Notes under the pieces: generated by a model
Seen by the model: only the letters and a program-made list of their open reading frames with translations
What the model was told of the DNA's origin: nothing
The model's database searches: none
Source of the DNA: Mesodorylaimus sp. YZB2_4
Taxonomy: Eukaryota > Nematoda > Enoplea > Dorylaimida > Dorylaimidae
Reading direction: 5' to 3'
NCBI GenBank assembly: GCA_030248295.1
Contig: JASANH010001085.1
Coordinates: 62,001 to 126,000 of the forward strand
Length of the DNA: 64,000 bases
Program-made: the position numbers and the translations under genes
Shown here: piece after piece, positions 35,560 to 47,648 of the stretch
How positions within the stretch are numbered: position 1 is the stretch's first letter
How the letters are laid out: the number at the start of each line of letters is the position of its first letter

Positions 35560-37560
35560 TTGGAACCATTTTTCCCAACAGGATGGGCCATGCAGCTTTT
35601 CAAAATGTAGGGTAAAAAGGCCTCCAGAGTGCCTATTTTGCTAATGATGCTTACTGGGCAGTGATGGTGTCCTTGCGGGCGTGACGGTCGCTGCACCGAC
35701 AGGCAGTGGACAAATATTAGAAACAAAAGACTTGAGGGCAGAACAGAGAATGGGCGGTAGGTGCACTACGTGAATAGAGCTTACAAGTTGGATAGCTGGC
35801 CGAGAAGTATGAGGATACCCGCCGTCCACCCCAGGGTTTCACGAGGGTGGTAGGCAACAGCCAGCGCCAGTGCTTTGTACTGTTGAACAAGTAATACGAG
35901 TACAATGAAGGTGTCGTGTTTGTTGCGTCTTATCTTAGTTGCACTGTCCTTCATCATGTAAAAATAACTTATTGCACCTTCGAGCTGCACTGAAAATAGA
36001 AACACAGGGAAATTGCCGTGAAACGTCAAAAAATCCTAGGACGGTTTGGCCTGCCACATAAACCTGTGGGACGTGTTGCACACCCATGAGCCCAGAATCC
36101 TGGGCTCATGGGTGTGCAACACGCCCACTCTGGATAATCCATAAGATAAGACCATAATCCGCAGCCAACACGATCCCAAACGCTGCTTTACTTTGAATTC
36201 ATAGTCTTCGTTGGTACCGCGATTTTCCACAGAGCTGTGTACATTTCCGCAACACGTACCGTACATCGGGCTTCTTTTACTACAGATTCCTGTGGAGACT
36301 GGCATGCCGCCTACCAGCTGACGGAGCACGGGGCAGCAGGAAAGAATATCAAACAGGCGATACTTAAAGCATTGCGCTTGGCACGACCACCTGCGCCTTG
36401 AGCTGAGAGCCACCAGTAACCTTGGCATGCTACCGTATGTTTTTATAAGTGTTCTATACGGTTCCAGTTTGCGCAAAGGAGAATTCCGGTAGTTCTCGCA
36501 TCCTAACCATCCAACATTTGGCATGTATACAGTACAGTATTCTACTCATCAGTAAAGCACTTCGTGAAAGAGGTGCGTTTGGGAGCGGCTAAAAATTTGC
36601 AAAAGGAATCTCCCACGGTACCAAGGTATCGACTTTCCTTGCAGTCTGTCTGGTCATACTTGAAAAAGAGCCCTGTCGCACGTTCAGTTCAAACCGTTAG
36701 AGCATAGATTCCGAGAATAACTGAAGATACACAGTATATGAATATATACAGTACAACTTAATGTATAAAGAAACGGCTTTTTCAGAGCTTATACTGTCCT
36801 CTCGCTCAGCGAAAGTGGAAGAGGCTTGTGAACTAGAGGCAGGAAAAGCTTTATCTCTTACTGTCATGCTACCACAAGCGCTTGGTGTGTGATAAAACAT
36901 GAACATGAACATATGACATGAGTCATCTGATGATTATGCATGCCTGCCACACCTGCCTGCTGCACACTGCCAGTGTGACCCGCATCAACAGCAATAATGA
37001 GCGTTGTTCCCTGTCGGGTTCGCACAACACACGCTAGCTCAATGCAGTTCACATCCAAAAAAGGTTTTAAACACTAGAACCCCATGATAGTCAATTTTCT
37101 GATGACAGGTAGGCACACACGAGCAAATATCTACATAAAAAACTTTTTTTTTCGCGAGTGCGAAATCGAATTGCGAATTTTCCTCGTAATAAGTTATTTG
37201 CACTTGGCGACACATGTCATCATTTGAGCACACAATCCATCCTAATACCACATCACCAAACGATTGCACATGGCTTTCACGCGCGAAAAGTCTCGACAAA
37301 TTACTCCTTCCTCTCCTAGTTTTTGCAACATTGAAAACACTTTAGTTTTCTGATAACGCTTTCTCCTCTCGCCGATGAGCTGAAGTTGTCATTTTGCGCC
37401 AGACAAACAGGATTTACTAAATTTGTACTGGCGCCGTCAAAAGTATACACCTCTACGTACTTTTCAGAGACAGGTACACCATGTTACCTGGCAATACTCG
37501 CCCAGGTTACCTTTACTTATTGGCACAGGCAGCGTCGAAAACGCGCTGTCGGCGCACAGT
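35560..37560. other. Intergenic, apart from the hairpin
   Basis: No gene recognised between receptor B and the hydrolase array. Frames are short and overlapping. The 36066-36128 hairpin is the only notable structure. Confidence 0.4.
36066..36128. repeat. Perfect 24-bp inverted repeat hairpin with a 4-base loop
   Basis: Arms 36072-36095 and 36100-36123 are exact reverse complements (starting CGTGTTGCACACCCATGAGC) around AATC. After a single unpaired base the stem extends by five more pairs (GTGGG with CCCAC). Confidence 0.95.
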
Positions 37561-37568
37561 CTCCGCTG

Positions 37569-37574
37569 TATAAG
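37569..37574 (+). promoter_or_regulatory. Likely TATA box of hydrolase copy 1
   Basis: TATAAG in CTGTATAAGTGG. It aligns with CTATATGACTGG before copy 2 (about 42530), CCATATGAGTGG before copy 4 (about 58090) and CTATATAACTGG in the fifth remnant (61861). A second candidate, TATAAATA at 37947-37954, is closer to the ATG but not conserved in the other copies. Confidence 0.4.
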
Positions 37575-38028
37575 TGGCCGAGATGGTGAACAGGCAGTTG
37601 CGAGAATCTTATTTGCCTTGAATAACTAATCCGCTGATAACTTTCTCGACTTATCTTTTGCACTTTTGAATTTGGGTTATCATTGCTTTCGGTTTTAGGG
37701 TACTAGTATCAATGTTTAGACCTAGGTATTGAGCAGGTACTACGTTCCTGCCTGTTGCTGTTCTCAAATAGAAATAGGGCGAAAGGGCGGTGAGCAATGC
37801 CCGCGCAGAGATAACGTTTTCGTGCATTTTTTTGCTTGGCTCATCTTGAGTAATGGCAGTTTTTTGAAAATCACGCTTTTTGACATTTTCGCGATGATTA
37901 CAATGCTAATTGATTGATGTTCGCGACAACCCTGTTTTCACATTTGTATAAATAGAATTGCAGGGTTTGCTCCCATAATTTTTTGTGAATTATTTGTTTT
38001 CTAGATAGATTTCATTCCAATTAGACCC

Positions 38029-41000
38029 ATGGCCTCTTATTTGGCATTATTCGCCGTAACATTCCTTCTGCTCGGCACGAAATGCACTGCCTTAGACAAC
38101 GGCTTGGCCCTGACTCCGGTCATGGGCTGGCTCAGCTGGACGGTATTCATGTGCGAGACTGATTGCGGCAAACATCCTGATGCCTGTATTAATGAGAAGC
38201 TTTATACGGACATGGCCGATAGGCTGGTTGCCGATGGATACAAGGAGGCGGGGTACACCTTTGTTAATATCGATGACTGCTGGATGTCCATGGAACGTGA
38301 CAGTAATGGGAAGCTGCAAGCAAACCAGACCAGGTTTCCGCATGGTATGTATGTGAATTTTGATGCAAAATTTGTTACAGAAAAGGTTTGTGTTTAAGGA
38401 ATTCCATATTTGGCCGATTATGTAAGGGAACTTTTCCATGATGCTGCAAATACCAGTTTTGATGAGGATACTGATTTCAGATGCACCAGCGTGGGTTAAA
38501 ACTGGGAATTTATGAGGACTATGGGAACAAGACGTGTGGCGGGTACCCAGGCAGTTTGCAATACTTGCAGTTGGATGCCATCACCTTCGCCGAATGGAAA
38601 GTGGATATGTTGAAGTTGGATGGATGCTATTCAGATGTGCGCACGATGCCAGATGGTAAGTGTGCATGCACAAACTGGGGTGCGCAAGGCCTCTGCAGGA
38701 ATGGTAGGGCTATCTGAACTGAAGTGCGATCCGTGATGAAAGCCGAGCCAGCGAAGTTCTGCAGCATGGCTGGCTTACAATTAGTCAGCTCGGCAGATCA
38801 GCCGATGTGCAATTTGGACGCCGCTTAAGGCAATGAGGCAGCCATATCAAGGTGTCAGTGGTAGATCTGAGTGTGTATAACTATTCTCTGTCCAAGCATC
38901 GTGTAACGATGCCCGTGAGTACGAAGGGACGGGTCGATACTTCACACCACCCTAAAGGACCTGCAGTAGATTTGTGCTGTACGGTATGCACATACTGTAC
39001 GGACAAACCCGTGCATACAAACTCTGGGTATGAATACCTTGTTGGTAAATTATTATTAGTACCAAATTAGTCCATAGAACTACTAAACGAGCATCCACAG
39101 AATGCATGCATATATCTATTTGTATCTTTTCTCTTTGCTTATCTGTTTCGGTGTCTGATACCTGCTTGACTGGGCCCAGACTGGCCTGTATTTCTCTATT
39201 CCTTATTCTGATTTGGAAACCACAATCTTTCAAATATTTCAGGCTATCCACTGATGGGCTATTATCTCAATCAAACTGGTCGCTCAGTTATTTATTCATG
39301 TAGCTGGCCAGCTTATGAAGTATGATCAGTCCATCAGCTGCTCTTCCCACCTGTCGGAACATATTGATTTTTAGGTTGATGAAGGAATAGAACCAGATTA
39401 TGAGAAGATCGGCAAGTATTGCAATTTGTGGCGAAACTACGATGATATTTGGCTAGGCTGGCCGTCCGTGCAGGGCATCATTACCTGGTACGATCACAAT
39501 CAAGATGCCATGTCCGCTGTGCAAGGGCCTGGTAAATGGAATGATCCAGATATGGTAGGTGCGAATCTGACATTCTGATATGGCTGCAACATACTGTAGT
39601 GCACAGCTGCTATGCACCATATATGAGTATTCCAGCATAGAATACTATCTCATACATAAATTATTATAATTTGTGTATGAGATAGTATATACGAGATAGC
39701 ATTATATATATAAAATATATGTATGCGATAGTATGCACATGAAAGGTATGAAATAGTATGTATAAATACGTATGTATATTTCTATACATATAGCGCATAT
39801 ATACATCTTTTATACTACCGCATAGTAATATATATATAACCTGTATGTGCACCATATATACACGCACATATCCAGGCATTCCATAATGGGCCCACGCATT
39901 ACATGGAAGTGCTGATTTACACGCGTCCAAACGCACGTGGGTTTCATGCCATCCACGTGGAACCAGTTAATGGAATAGCGTGCATTCCACTGGTTTATGG
40001 AGTCACGTTGACCCAGGCGTTGCAAACATTTTCACGCCTTTTTTACCTAACTAGGACAGAATTGTGGTGTTGGTATGAAGGCATGAGCAAACACCTGGTG
40101 GTTTTTGTCATCATTAGAAGATATGTATGCTTAATAGTGTTCGTGAAGAGTGATTTTACAGGGTGCCAAACAGAGGAAATTCCATTTTAGATCATTGTCG
40201 GCACTGACAAACTGACAGTGGATCAATCGCAGGCTCAGATGGCCATTTGGTCAATTTGGTCAGCCCCGCTGTTAATGTCCAACGATCTTCGCAATATCAG
40301 CGATGCCTACAAGCAAATTCTGCTGAACCGCAAAGTGATCGCGGTCGACCAGGACCCACTGGGCATCATGGGACGACTGGTCGTCAATGTGAGCTATGAT
40401 GTTCGAAAAGGAGCCGTTGCCTGATCAATGTTCCCAGTTTTAGTCGACCAGTGTGGGGATCTATTTGAAACCCATGACTCCAATTGACCCCCAAACTGGC
40501 GATCACTCGTATGCCGTAGTATTCTTCAATCGAAACTTGAAAGAGCAGGTATGAGTGTTCAATGCAATGGCAAACTTGACATGATATGGTGTCCATTTTG
40601 CATGCATGTATCAAAATTTTTTACTCTGAACCATTTCTTGGTCATTAGGCGAATTAATCTCGATGTTAGAAATCCGAACAAAAATAGCTGAATTTTTTTT
40701 AAAAAGGATAGACGGCTAGTGCAATTGATCAATTATCCCACAGTCACGGGTTCGATTCCTTCTGGGGTAAACTTTTTGATAAGGCTTCTTCTTTTCTTTT
40801 GGTGTTTTCATAACTCCATTGCCTTTTAAGAATTCAGCACAACTAGACGTAGAGATGATTTTTTGCATGGTTTGCTAGTACCTATTATCTTTTGAAAGAG
40901 TTCTGGCGGCACCCAAAAAATGTGGTCTTAGTATATAGAGTTCCAGTTTACCCAAGCATTGATCTCCTTTTCAGGCTGATGTGACGATTCAGGCTTGGAG

Positions 41001-41172
41001 TAAACTCGGTTTGACGTATAAAAAGGGTTATTTCGTTGAAAATCTGTTCACCGATGAGAAATTGGGAGTGATGTACCCTCAAGATCAGTTCAAAACTAAG
41101 GTCAATCCAACTGGAGTCGTCATGCTGAAACTAACCATTGTGACGAAAGCTGAGTCATTTGTCCGAGAATAA
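38029..41172 (+). CDS. Alpha-N-acetylgalactosaminidase-like glycoside hydrolase (GH27), array copy 1
   Basis: Eight exons: 38029-38344, 38399-38421 (23 nt), 38481-38655, 39243-39319, 39375-39554, 40191-40388, 40444-40548, 40975-41172. They join to 423 residues with no stop. A signal peptide ([12 protein letters not shown]) targets it for secretion or the lysosome. Galactose-binding Asp82-Asp83 lie in DDCW. The nucleophile is Asp160 in LKLDGC, and the acid/base is Asp221 in RNYDDI. The specificity loop reads SCSWPAYE: Ser192 and Ala195 match the NAGAL type (human GLA has Glu and Leu there), so it should accept alpha-GalNAc. GKWNDPDM closes the barrel, and the last two exons form the beta domain. 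Exon 2 uses an AAG acceptor. This is the only copy with all expected catalytic residues unchanged. Confidence 0.9.
38740..38826. repeat. Fragment of the CGGCTGA TIR element in intron 3 of copy 1
   Basis: GTCAGCTCGGCAGATCAGCC followed by GATGTGCAATTTGGACGCCGC matches, inverted, the left end of the elements at 17.2 and 44.8 kb. Confidence 0.5.
39630..39860. repeat. TA-rich low-complexity block in intron 5 of copy 1
   Basis: TATATA/TATGTA-rich sequence with ATGAGATAGTAT repeats. It is present only in copy 1 and explains the longer intron. Confidence 0.7.
40710..40770 (+). repeat. tRNA-like SINE relic in intron 7 of copy 1
   Basis: B box GGTTCGATTCC at 40749-40759 follows a GGATAGACGG start. 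The same intron of copy 2 has GGTACGAGTCC at 47368-47378. Copies 3 and 4 keep degenerate versions (GCCGAGTCTC, GTCGAGTCTC). The insertion therefore predates the duplications. No functional tRNA fold is seen. Confidence 0.6.
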
Positions 41173-42179
41173 GATTTTGATTTTACGGGCTTGGGTTTTT
41201 ATAGTTATAATCTATTATTTTATTTGTCCTTTTCAATCTGCAATTCGATATTGTTTGGCAATATGGACTAGCAATTTTGCGTGATAAAAAAATGGCCAAC
41301 ATCGCGTGCTGAAAAATCATCAATTCCAAAAATAAAAAATTGAGAAAGTAAATGAGCTGCCCTGCGGAGGGCAGCTTTTTTGCGCAAGGGCCCCATAAGG
41401 CGATAAGCAAAAAGTACCGCGTCGACCAGGACAGCGAGAACAGAGCGAAGGACTCGCAATCAGCCATTGCACTGGCTAGCTATTTCTGCGCAAATGCGTT
41501 TGCACAAGAATGAAATATGATGATTGAAACAGTTCTGATGTTTGCTATTTTGAGGCTAGTTGCGACTTCTGTTTATATGGATCTCGATATCGATATCTAA
41601 TTTCTAATCGATATCTGATTTCGATCAACACTGGTATCGATATCGAAATCGGTGTTATGGAAACTACAGTTCACACTCACCCCCTCCCCCAAAGCTCGAG
41701 GTTTTTGTCAAGAAAATGGCTCGCTGGAAAATGAGGCCAGGTCCTGCATGGGTATGTGCATCGGCACGGGTTATGAAAGAGAACAGTGGGGGTCGATACG
41801 TGCAGAGACATAAAAAATAATAGTAACGCAGCAAAAACCTGGGCTGACCCATCTTACGAAAAAACCAAAGCGAGAATCCTAAATCCGATGGTTACTTAAG
41901 CGAGTCTAATGTGTCTCGAGCCAGGTACGACCTCGTGTAAGGTAAGTGTACCCGACCTAACCCGTCCCGACCAACAAACTTTTAGCCAAACCTCACCCAG
42001 CCGACCCGACCTTTTTCCGACTCCTTTCCTTGATTTTTTGACCAAGATGTCGATTCCGTATAGCAGATATACTGTATCTCCTGTATGTACAGTAGGGTAG
42101 GGTATATCTCCTGTACGTGTGTAGAGGTACTACTGCATAAGAGTTGATTGCGACCTCACCCGCGGTAGGCCAACTTTAT

Positions 42180-42840
42180 GATATTTCTCGTATCAAAAAA
42201 ATATTTGCAATAACATGCACTGTTTCCATGATTATCGGGGAAAAATAATTTAGAATACAGGGCGTCAACGTTGGCTGCTTGGAACGCTTGAGCTGTTCAG
42301 TGGATGCGCAGCGAAATAGAATGAAAACGACAGAATAATTGACTGCATTCTTATCCTACTTTTTTCCATAACATTTTAGGTTCTTTTCGAGATAACGCAG
42401 CTAATCAACAACAAGCAGCACACTTGCAACAGGCAACCTTGCTTCACACCCAGGCGCTAGGGATTCGAAAAAAAACGCCGCCTTTGGCATTCAAAGATCA
42501 TGTGCCAGGCGACTGAAGACCAGTATCTCTATATGACTGGGATAAGAACTCACGATCAGTGCGAGTAAGCATACAGTGCGAACCTCCCACTGATCGTGAG
42601 CTCTTTCGACTTACCGCTGTCTTTCGCGCTTTTGGATTTGGCTGTCATCGCTTACGGTTTGAGAGCGCTAGTTTAATCTTCAGGCGTTCAAGTGCCAAAA
42701 CCGATTTCAGCGGAGGGGGCGAGCTCTGCTGCTTGCTTACATTTTCATAGGGCATGGGGCAGAGAAGTTACAAAATGGTTTAAAAGCTTGCTGAGCACAA
42801 AAATTTTAGCGAACTTGTCTTTTTAGGTGCACTCAGATCC
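42180..42840 (+). promoter_or_regulatory. Conserved upstream block of hydrolase copy 2
   Basis: A block with GACTGCATTCTTA, ACATTTTAGG and GATAACGCAGCTAAT is shared by copies 2, 3 (about 50845-50990), 4 (about 57885-58010) and the fifth remnant (about 61600-62095). It includes the TATA-like CTATATGACTGG and a pyrimidine-rich TTTTTAG 14 bases before the ATG. Copy 2 alone has a 13-bp inverted repeat here (42549-42561 and 42588-42600) built from the dispersed 11-mer. Confidence 0.55.
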
Positions 42841-45800
42841 ATGAACTCTCACTTGGCATTATTCTACATCGCCTTCCTTCTGCTCGTCATGAAATGCAGC
42901 GCCTTAGAGAATGGTCTGGCCAAAACTCCACCAATGGGCTGGGTCAGTTGGGCGGCCTTCCTGTGCGAGACTGACTGTGTCGATCATCCGAAAACCTGCA
43001 TTAGTGAAAAGCTTTATATGGAGATGGCCGACAAGATGGCTGCCGATGGATACAAGGAGGCGGGGTACACCTTTGTTAATATGGATGACTGTTGGATGGC
43101 CAAGGAACGTGATAAGGATGGAATTGTGCAAGTAGACCAGACCAGGTTTCCGCATGGTATGCTGTGGTGAGTTTCGGAAAAATGAGCTATCGAATCCTAT
43201 TGTTTCAGGAATGAAATATTTGGCGGATTATGTGAGGTTTCAGGAATAATGCAAGTATGAGTATTTGGCGAGGATGTTCATTTCAGGTAAACCAGAAAGG
43301 GTTGAAACTAGGACTTTACCAGAATTTGGGGGATAAGACGTGTGGCGGATACCCGGGCATGACGGACTGGAAGAAAGATGTCAAAGCGTTCACCGATTGG
43401 ACAGTAGATTTTATCAGGGCGGATTCATGCCATCCGGATGTGTGGCCACTTTCAAGTGGTACGAGCGCATAGGCAATGACATTAGGCTGATTGAGCTTTG
43501 CAATTATATATAGACGCATACGAAGAAAAGTTATTGGGGGCTCGGGGAGGATGTACTGGCGTACCTTCAAGCTACACCCAGGCTGACTCACAAGTCAGTA
43601 TTGACCTACAGCGCATATATATTTCTACAGAGTAGGCTCCGCATGCCATAGAGAATAGCACCCTTAATATGCAAGTTGTCGCGGTGAATTAAATGCCCTT
43701 GTGTTCAGCATTCAATTCTGAGTCAGTTTGACCTATCTTACTTGCCAATATATTCTCCATTTGTTTCCAAAACGCGATATAGTCGCGAGTATAAGCCTGG
43801 TAGGCCACGGCGAGTGGGAGAGAGTAATCGATACGCTCCCCTGGCTGGAAAACATTAACCCGAGAGGTTGACGTCTCCCAGCCAGGGGAGAGTATCGATT
43901 ACACTCTCCCACTCGCTGTGGGCACAAGGATTGCACATAGCCAATTTTCACAACCTTTTTCACAACATCAAATCGAATTCGTTTCACGGCAAGCTTCCAT
44001 TCAGCTTTTAGAGTTGCTTTGGACTTTACTCGGTCCCAATTCATTGCATGAGCTAATTCTTCACAAACTGAGCAATCTGAGGGGTTCAAATCGGGACTAT
44101 TCAGAGGCCAACGCTTAGCTTCGATAAAAGCATGAAAATGATCCCTGCCTAATCTTTGGACTTTGCATCTTCTTGCTGAAAGATCCAATTATTCCCAGAT
44201 ACCTTGCTTCCATATTGGAAGTAATGATGAATGATCGACTGTACCTTTGTCGAAAATGACAAGCGATGCAATTACCACGGTGCATGTGCCCAACTGGACC
44301 ACGATTTTTTGAGGAAACTTCTGCTTTGGCTCGATTCTGCCCGTCTTATTGGCTGCTGCACGGTTTGGAGCCCATATTCGATCATTTTGGAGTTGTGAAT
44401 TCCGTCCAGATCAAACATCTCCTCATCAGAAAACAGGATGCGCGCAAGGAATCGGATTTTCTGTACCGACTTCGGGCACACCTTGGAAACTTCTTTCGTT
44501 TCATCTTATGGTTGTCAGGAAGAAATAGATGCACACTCTTTCGATGAAGGGTCAATCCGAGATCACTTTCCAATATTCGGCGCGTCTTTGCTCTCGATGA
44601 TTTGCGCTCGCCCGCCAATATTGCGGTGGTCACTGCTTTTTCTCTCCGCAGACGACCCTTGACTCCCGTCAGATGGGGATAATTTCCTTCGTGCGAAGAC
44701 TGCGCGGACGACCAGGCGATTTACGCAGCTCGATAGTGCCAGTTTCGGCGATCATTTTGCACCATGGCTTTATTGTTTTCGCCTTGGCGTGCAACTTGGC
44801 GTTCACGCCTGCGTCAAGCGGCGTCCACATTGCACCTCGGCTGATCGGCTGCCGATCTAGCCGAGCCAGCCGAGCTGTCAGCTGAGCTGACGTGCGTTCA
44901 CATTGCATACCTCGGTTGGCTCAGCTTGCGGCTGGCTCGACAGCCGAGGTGCAATGTGTACGGCCCTTCAGCAGTAGTATAAACCCGGCTGAAGTGGACT
45001 GCCTGATGCAGGATCGAATGCTCTATCTGCGCATGTTAGGGTAAAATTTACAACGCGACTGCTTCCGAAGAAAACTAGCCATTTCTGTGAGGCTCATTCT
45101 TCATGGCGCACGCCATAGCTAGATACGCTACTATCCTCACCGCTGCGAATCAGGCGAATCGAGTTGAGGCATACAGAGAAAGGGCGATTCCACACGAGGT
45201 GCAAGCAGTCCACCCTGGAAAAACAACAGAAATTTCTTGGGAAAACAAGACACATCGTGTAAACGACTAATAAATTCAGCGGTGACCAGATTTGGCATTT
45301 TCCAGCGAGCCATTTTCTGCAGTAGCTAGACGAAAACTGCGAAATGGGGGGGGGGGGAGGGAAAATTTGAGACCTATACCCAGCATCGACCGATCCACCG
45401 ATCTGGCCCAACCGATACGCCGATCCGACTGCTGGATCGGCCGGACGGGCATCTAATATTTTACGCGCTCCATCTGCTGCATCTGCATCTTTTTTGAAGC
45501 GGATCGGCCTGATCGGATTGAGATCGGGCCGATCCAGGCCCTGGATTTGATCGGGATCAAGATCCTGACCCATGGTGGGATCGGTCGATGCTGGCCGATA
45601 CCCAAGTTAAATTAACGCAGGATGCGCGAAAGAACGCAGCGTGAAACTAGCTTCTACCATACAGTCCAGTGTAGAATTTTCCGCAATTTTTATTTTACGA
45701 TCGACAGGGGTCATCAGTAGAAATTTAGGAAAAAAATTGATGCCAGGTTACGTTTACGTTTTATTGCTGCTCGCTGTGTTTTAAACAGTAATCACGCTTG

Positions 45801-47648
45801 GCTTTTACACGTTTGCAGATATCATACATATAAAAACAAACAAAAAACAGCTGATCAAAGCTAAAGCTAATTTAGTGGCTAGCTAGTATTTTTTCCTGGG
45901 CTCGCACCTGTTTCGCTAATAGCTGGCTGGCAAGCTGCAGTCAAACCTTAAAAGCGGAGTGGTGTGGGAGAGGGTAGCGAACACAGGAGCGTGTAGCGCC
46001 CTCCCACCAGTGCGTCTTCGCTGGGTGCACCTCCACATGAGGGCATCTTGAACCAGACACCGACTGCCTCGACAATGGCGGGTAGGGTGAACCCTGTCAT
46101 TGTTTGAGAGCCGCGACTGGCAGCTCGTTTGGCCAGTCTTCACTGATCGTGAGATAACCTCAGTGGTACTCACTATCAGTGGAGGTTATGGGCTCGCACC
46201 GATCACCGTCCATACGCTGAACCCAAGCCACAGTGCTACTTATCAAGTCGGAAACAAATACACGAATGCTAAACCACTGCACAACCGCGGCCACGACTTG
46301 CTAGCGTTTTTATGAAGCCAGTCTTATTCCAGCGCATAATATACGTGTTAGAAACCTCTTCTAACTATAAAAGTGCAATTTTTTCGCCTTTCAGCCTATG
46401 AGAAATTCGGCCAATATCTTATCGAACATGGGCGTCCAATGGTTCTTTCCTGTGGTTTGCCAAAATATGAAGTAAGACCAGCCCCTACGTTTTTCGAAAG
46501 TCTTTCGCAACATCTTCATTTTTAGATTGACTTTGGTAGAAAACCAGATTATTCTAAAGTCAGCGCGTTATGCAATATGTGGCGAAACACTGATGACGTT
46601 TGGTTGGGTTGGTCGTCTGTGCAGGGCATCATTAATTGGTACGATCACAACCATGACACCGTAGCTTCTGTGCATGGACCTGGAAAATGGAATGATCCAG
46701 ATTCGGTATGTGTGGAGTTGAAATTTGGATAACAGTGCTGCATTACTATTCTGCAACTCAAAAAAACTGTGCAATATGGAGAAACAGAGAGTTTCGAGAA
46801 GCCAAAAAATAAAACGAAATTTTTTTCTAGATCATCGTGGGCAGTTACAGACTGACGGTGGATCAATCGCAGGCTCAGATGGCCATTTGGTCGATCTGGT
46901 CAGCCCCGCTGATCATGTCCAACGATCTTCGCAATATCGGCGATGAGTACAAGGAAATTCTGCTAAACCGCAAAGTGATCGCGGTCGACCAGGACCCGCT
47001 GGGAATAATGGGACGACTAGTCTACAATGTGAGTTGAATTGAGTGAAAAAGGGTCGTGGCCTGACAATCGTTTGAATTGCAGACGACTAACTATGGATTC
47101 TATGTGAAACCAATGACACCTGTCGACACTCAAACTGGTGATCACTCGTTTGCCATAGTACTCTTCAATAGAAACTCAGTAGAGCGGGTACGATGGTCAG
47201 AACTTGACACGATATTGTGCATGCCGCGCAAGGATTTTTAAGATTCCACCTGTTTCACGGCATTTCTAACATCTCATAGGAAAAAAAATAACATTTGCAT
47301 ACACAATAGAAACAGGAAAGGATAGGAAAGGATAGGCAGTGCATATTACCAGCAACTCTATGTAGTAGGTACGAGTCCCTCTCAGAGCAAGAGTTTTTTT
47401 AAACTTTTTATCCACTACCTTTTGACTTCTTCAATATTTTCATCCACCTAAGCTAATATTGTTTTCAGGTCAATGCTTCTGCTTTCTGTAGAATCCAACT
47501 GAACCTATTTCACGAGAAGGGTTACATCATGGAGAACCTATTCACAGGTGAGAATCACGGAAAGATGTTACCAAACCCTGAATGTGTGATACACTCTCTG
47601 GTCAATCCAACTGGAGTCGTCATGCTCAAACTGACCGTTGTGACATAG
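42841..47648 (+). CDS. GH27 alpha-galactosidase/NAGAL-like hydrolase, array copy 2
   Basis: Same eight-exon plan: 42841-43156, 43209-43231, 43287-43458, 46395-46471, 46526-46705, 46831-47028, 47083-47187, 47469-47648, giving 416 residues. Signal peptide and DDCW are present. The nucleophile motif is IRADSC (Asp159) instead of LKLDGC: the substrate-contacting Lys is Arg and Gly is Ser. The acid/base Asp220 in RNTDDV is kept. The specificity loop reads SCGLPKYE, with Gly191 and Lys194, matching neither NAGAL (Ser/Ala) nor GLA (Glu/Leu). Intron 3 is 2.9 kb and contains a mariner remnant, two TIR/foldback elements and a SINE. All joins are in frame, so it is probably expressed, but substrate preference is likely altered. 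Confidence 0.87.
43795..43925. mobile_element. Family A repeat in foldback form
   Basis: Two family A 5' ends meet head to head. GGCGAGTGGGAGAGAGTAAT, then CTCCCCTGGCTGG, is mirrored by CCAGCCAGGGGAG and ATTACACTCTCCCACTCGC, a near-perfect inverted repeat of about 60 bases around a short centre. It lies at the 3' end of the mariner remnant. Confidence 0.75.
43926..44815 (-). pseudogene. Mariner/Tc1-type transposase remnant
   Basis: Minus-strand frames broken by stops and frameshifts retain order typical of a mariner/Tc1 transposase. The N-terminal HTH linker region contains SPGRPRS. A FSDEEMFDLDG-type first catalytic Asp segment lies at about 44420. PLNSPDLNPSD, with the last catalytic Asp, lies at about 44090. 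The chain is split into at least four frames, so it is inactive. A TIR element adjoins its 5' end and a family A foldback its 3' end, so its own termini are not identified. Confidence 0.75.
44826..44958. mobile_element. TIR element (MITE-like), CGGCTGA-rich family
   Basis: Perfect 17-bp terminal inverted repeats: CACATTGCACCTCGGCT at 44826-44842 and its reverse complement at 44942-44958. The interior is made of CAGCCGAGC/GCTCGGCTG palindromes. No coding capacity. Confidence 0.8.
45346..45357 (+). repeat. Poly-G tract (12)
   Basis: Twelve G, then AGGG, in intron 3 of hydrolase copy 2. Confidence 0.85.
45380..45594. mobile_element. GATCGG-rich TIR element, copy 2
   Basis: Perfect 17-bp TIRs: CCAGCATCGACCGATCC at the left and GGATCGGTCGATGCTGG at the right. 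The interior is saturated with GATCGG/GATCCG. About 215 bases, non-coding. Confidence 0.75.
45889..46117 (-). repeat. tRNA-derived SINE, truncated copy 3
   Basis: Matches the body and tail of the SINE at 17885-18285 in the same orientation (CGACTGCCTCGACAATGGC, GAGGGCATCTTGAACCAG, TAATAGCTGGCTGGCAAGCT). The tRNA head is missing. Confidence 0.65.

Noticed and set aside
40749-40759. Functional tRNA gene in intron 7 of copy 1
   Set aside because: Only the B box is convincing. No acceptor or anticodon stem pairs, and paralogous introns show it decaying.
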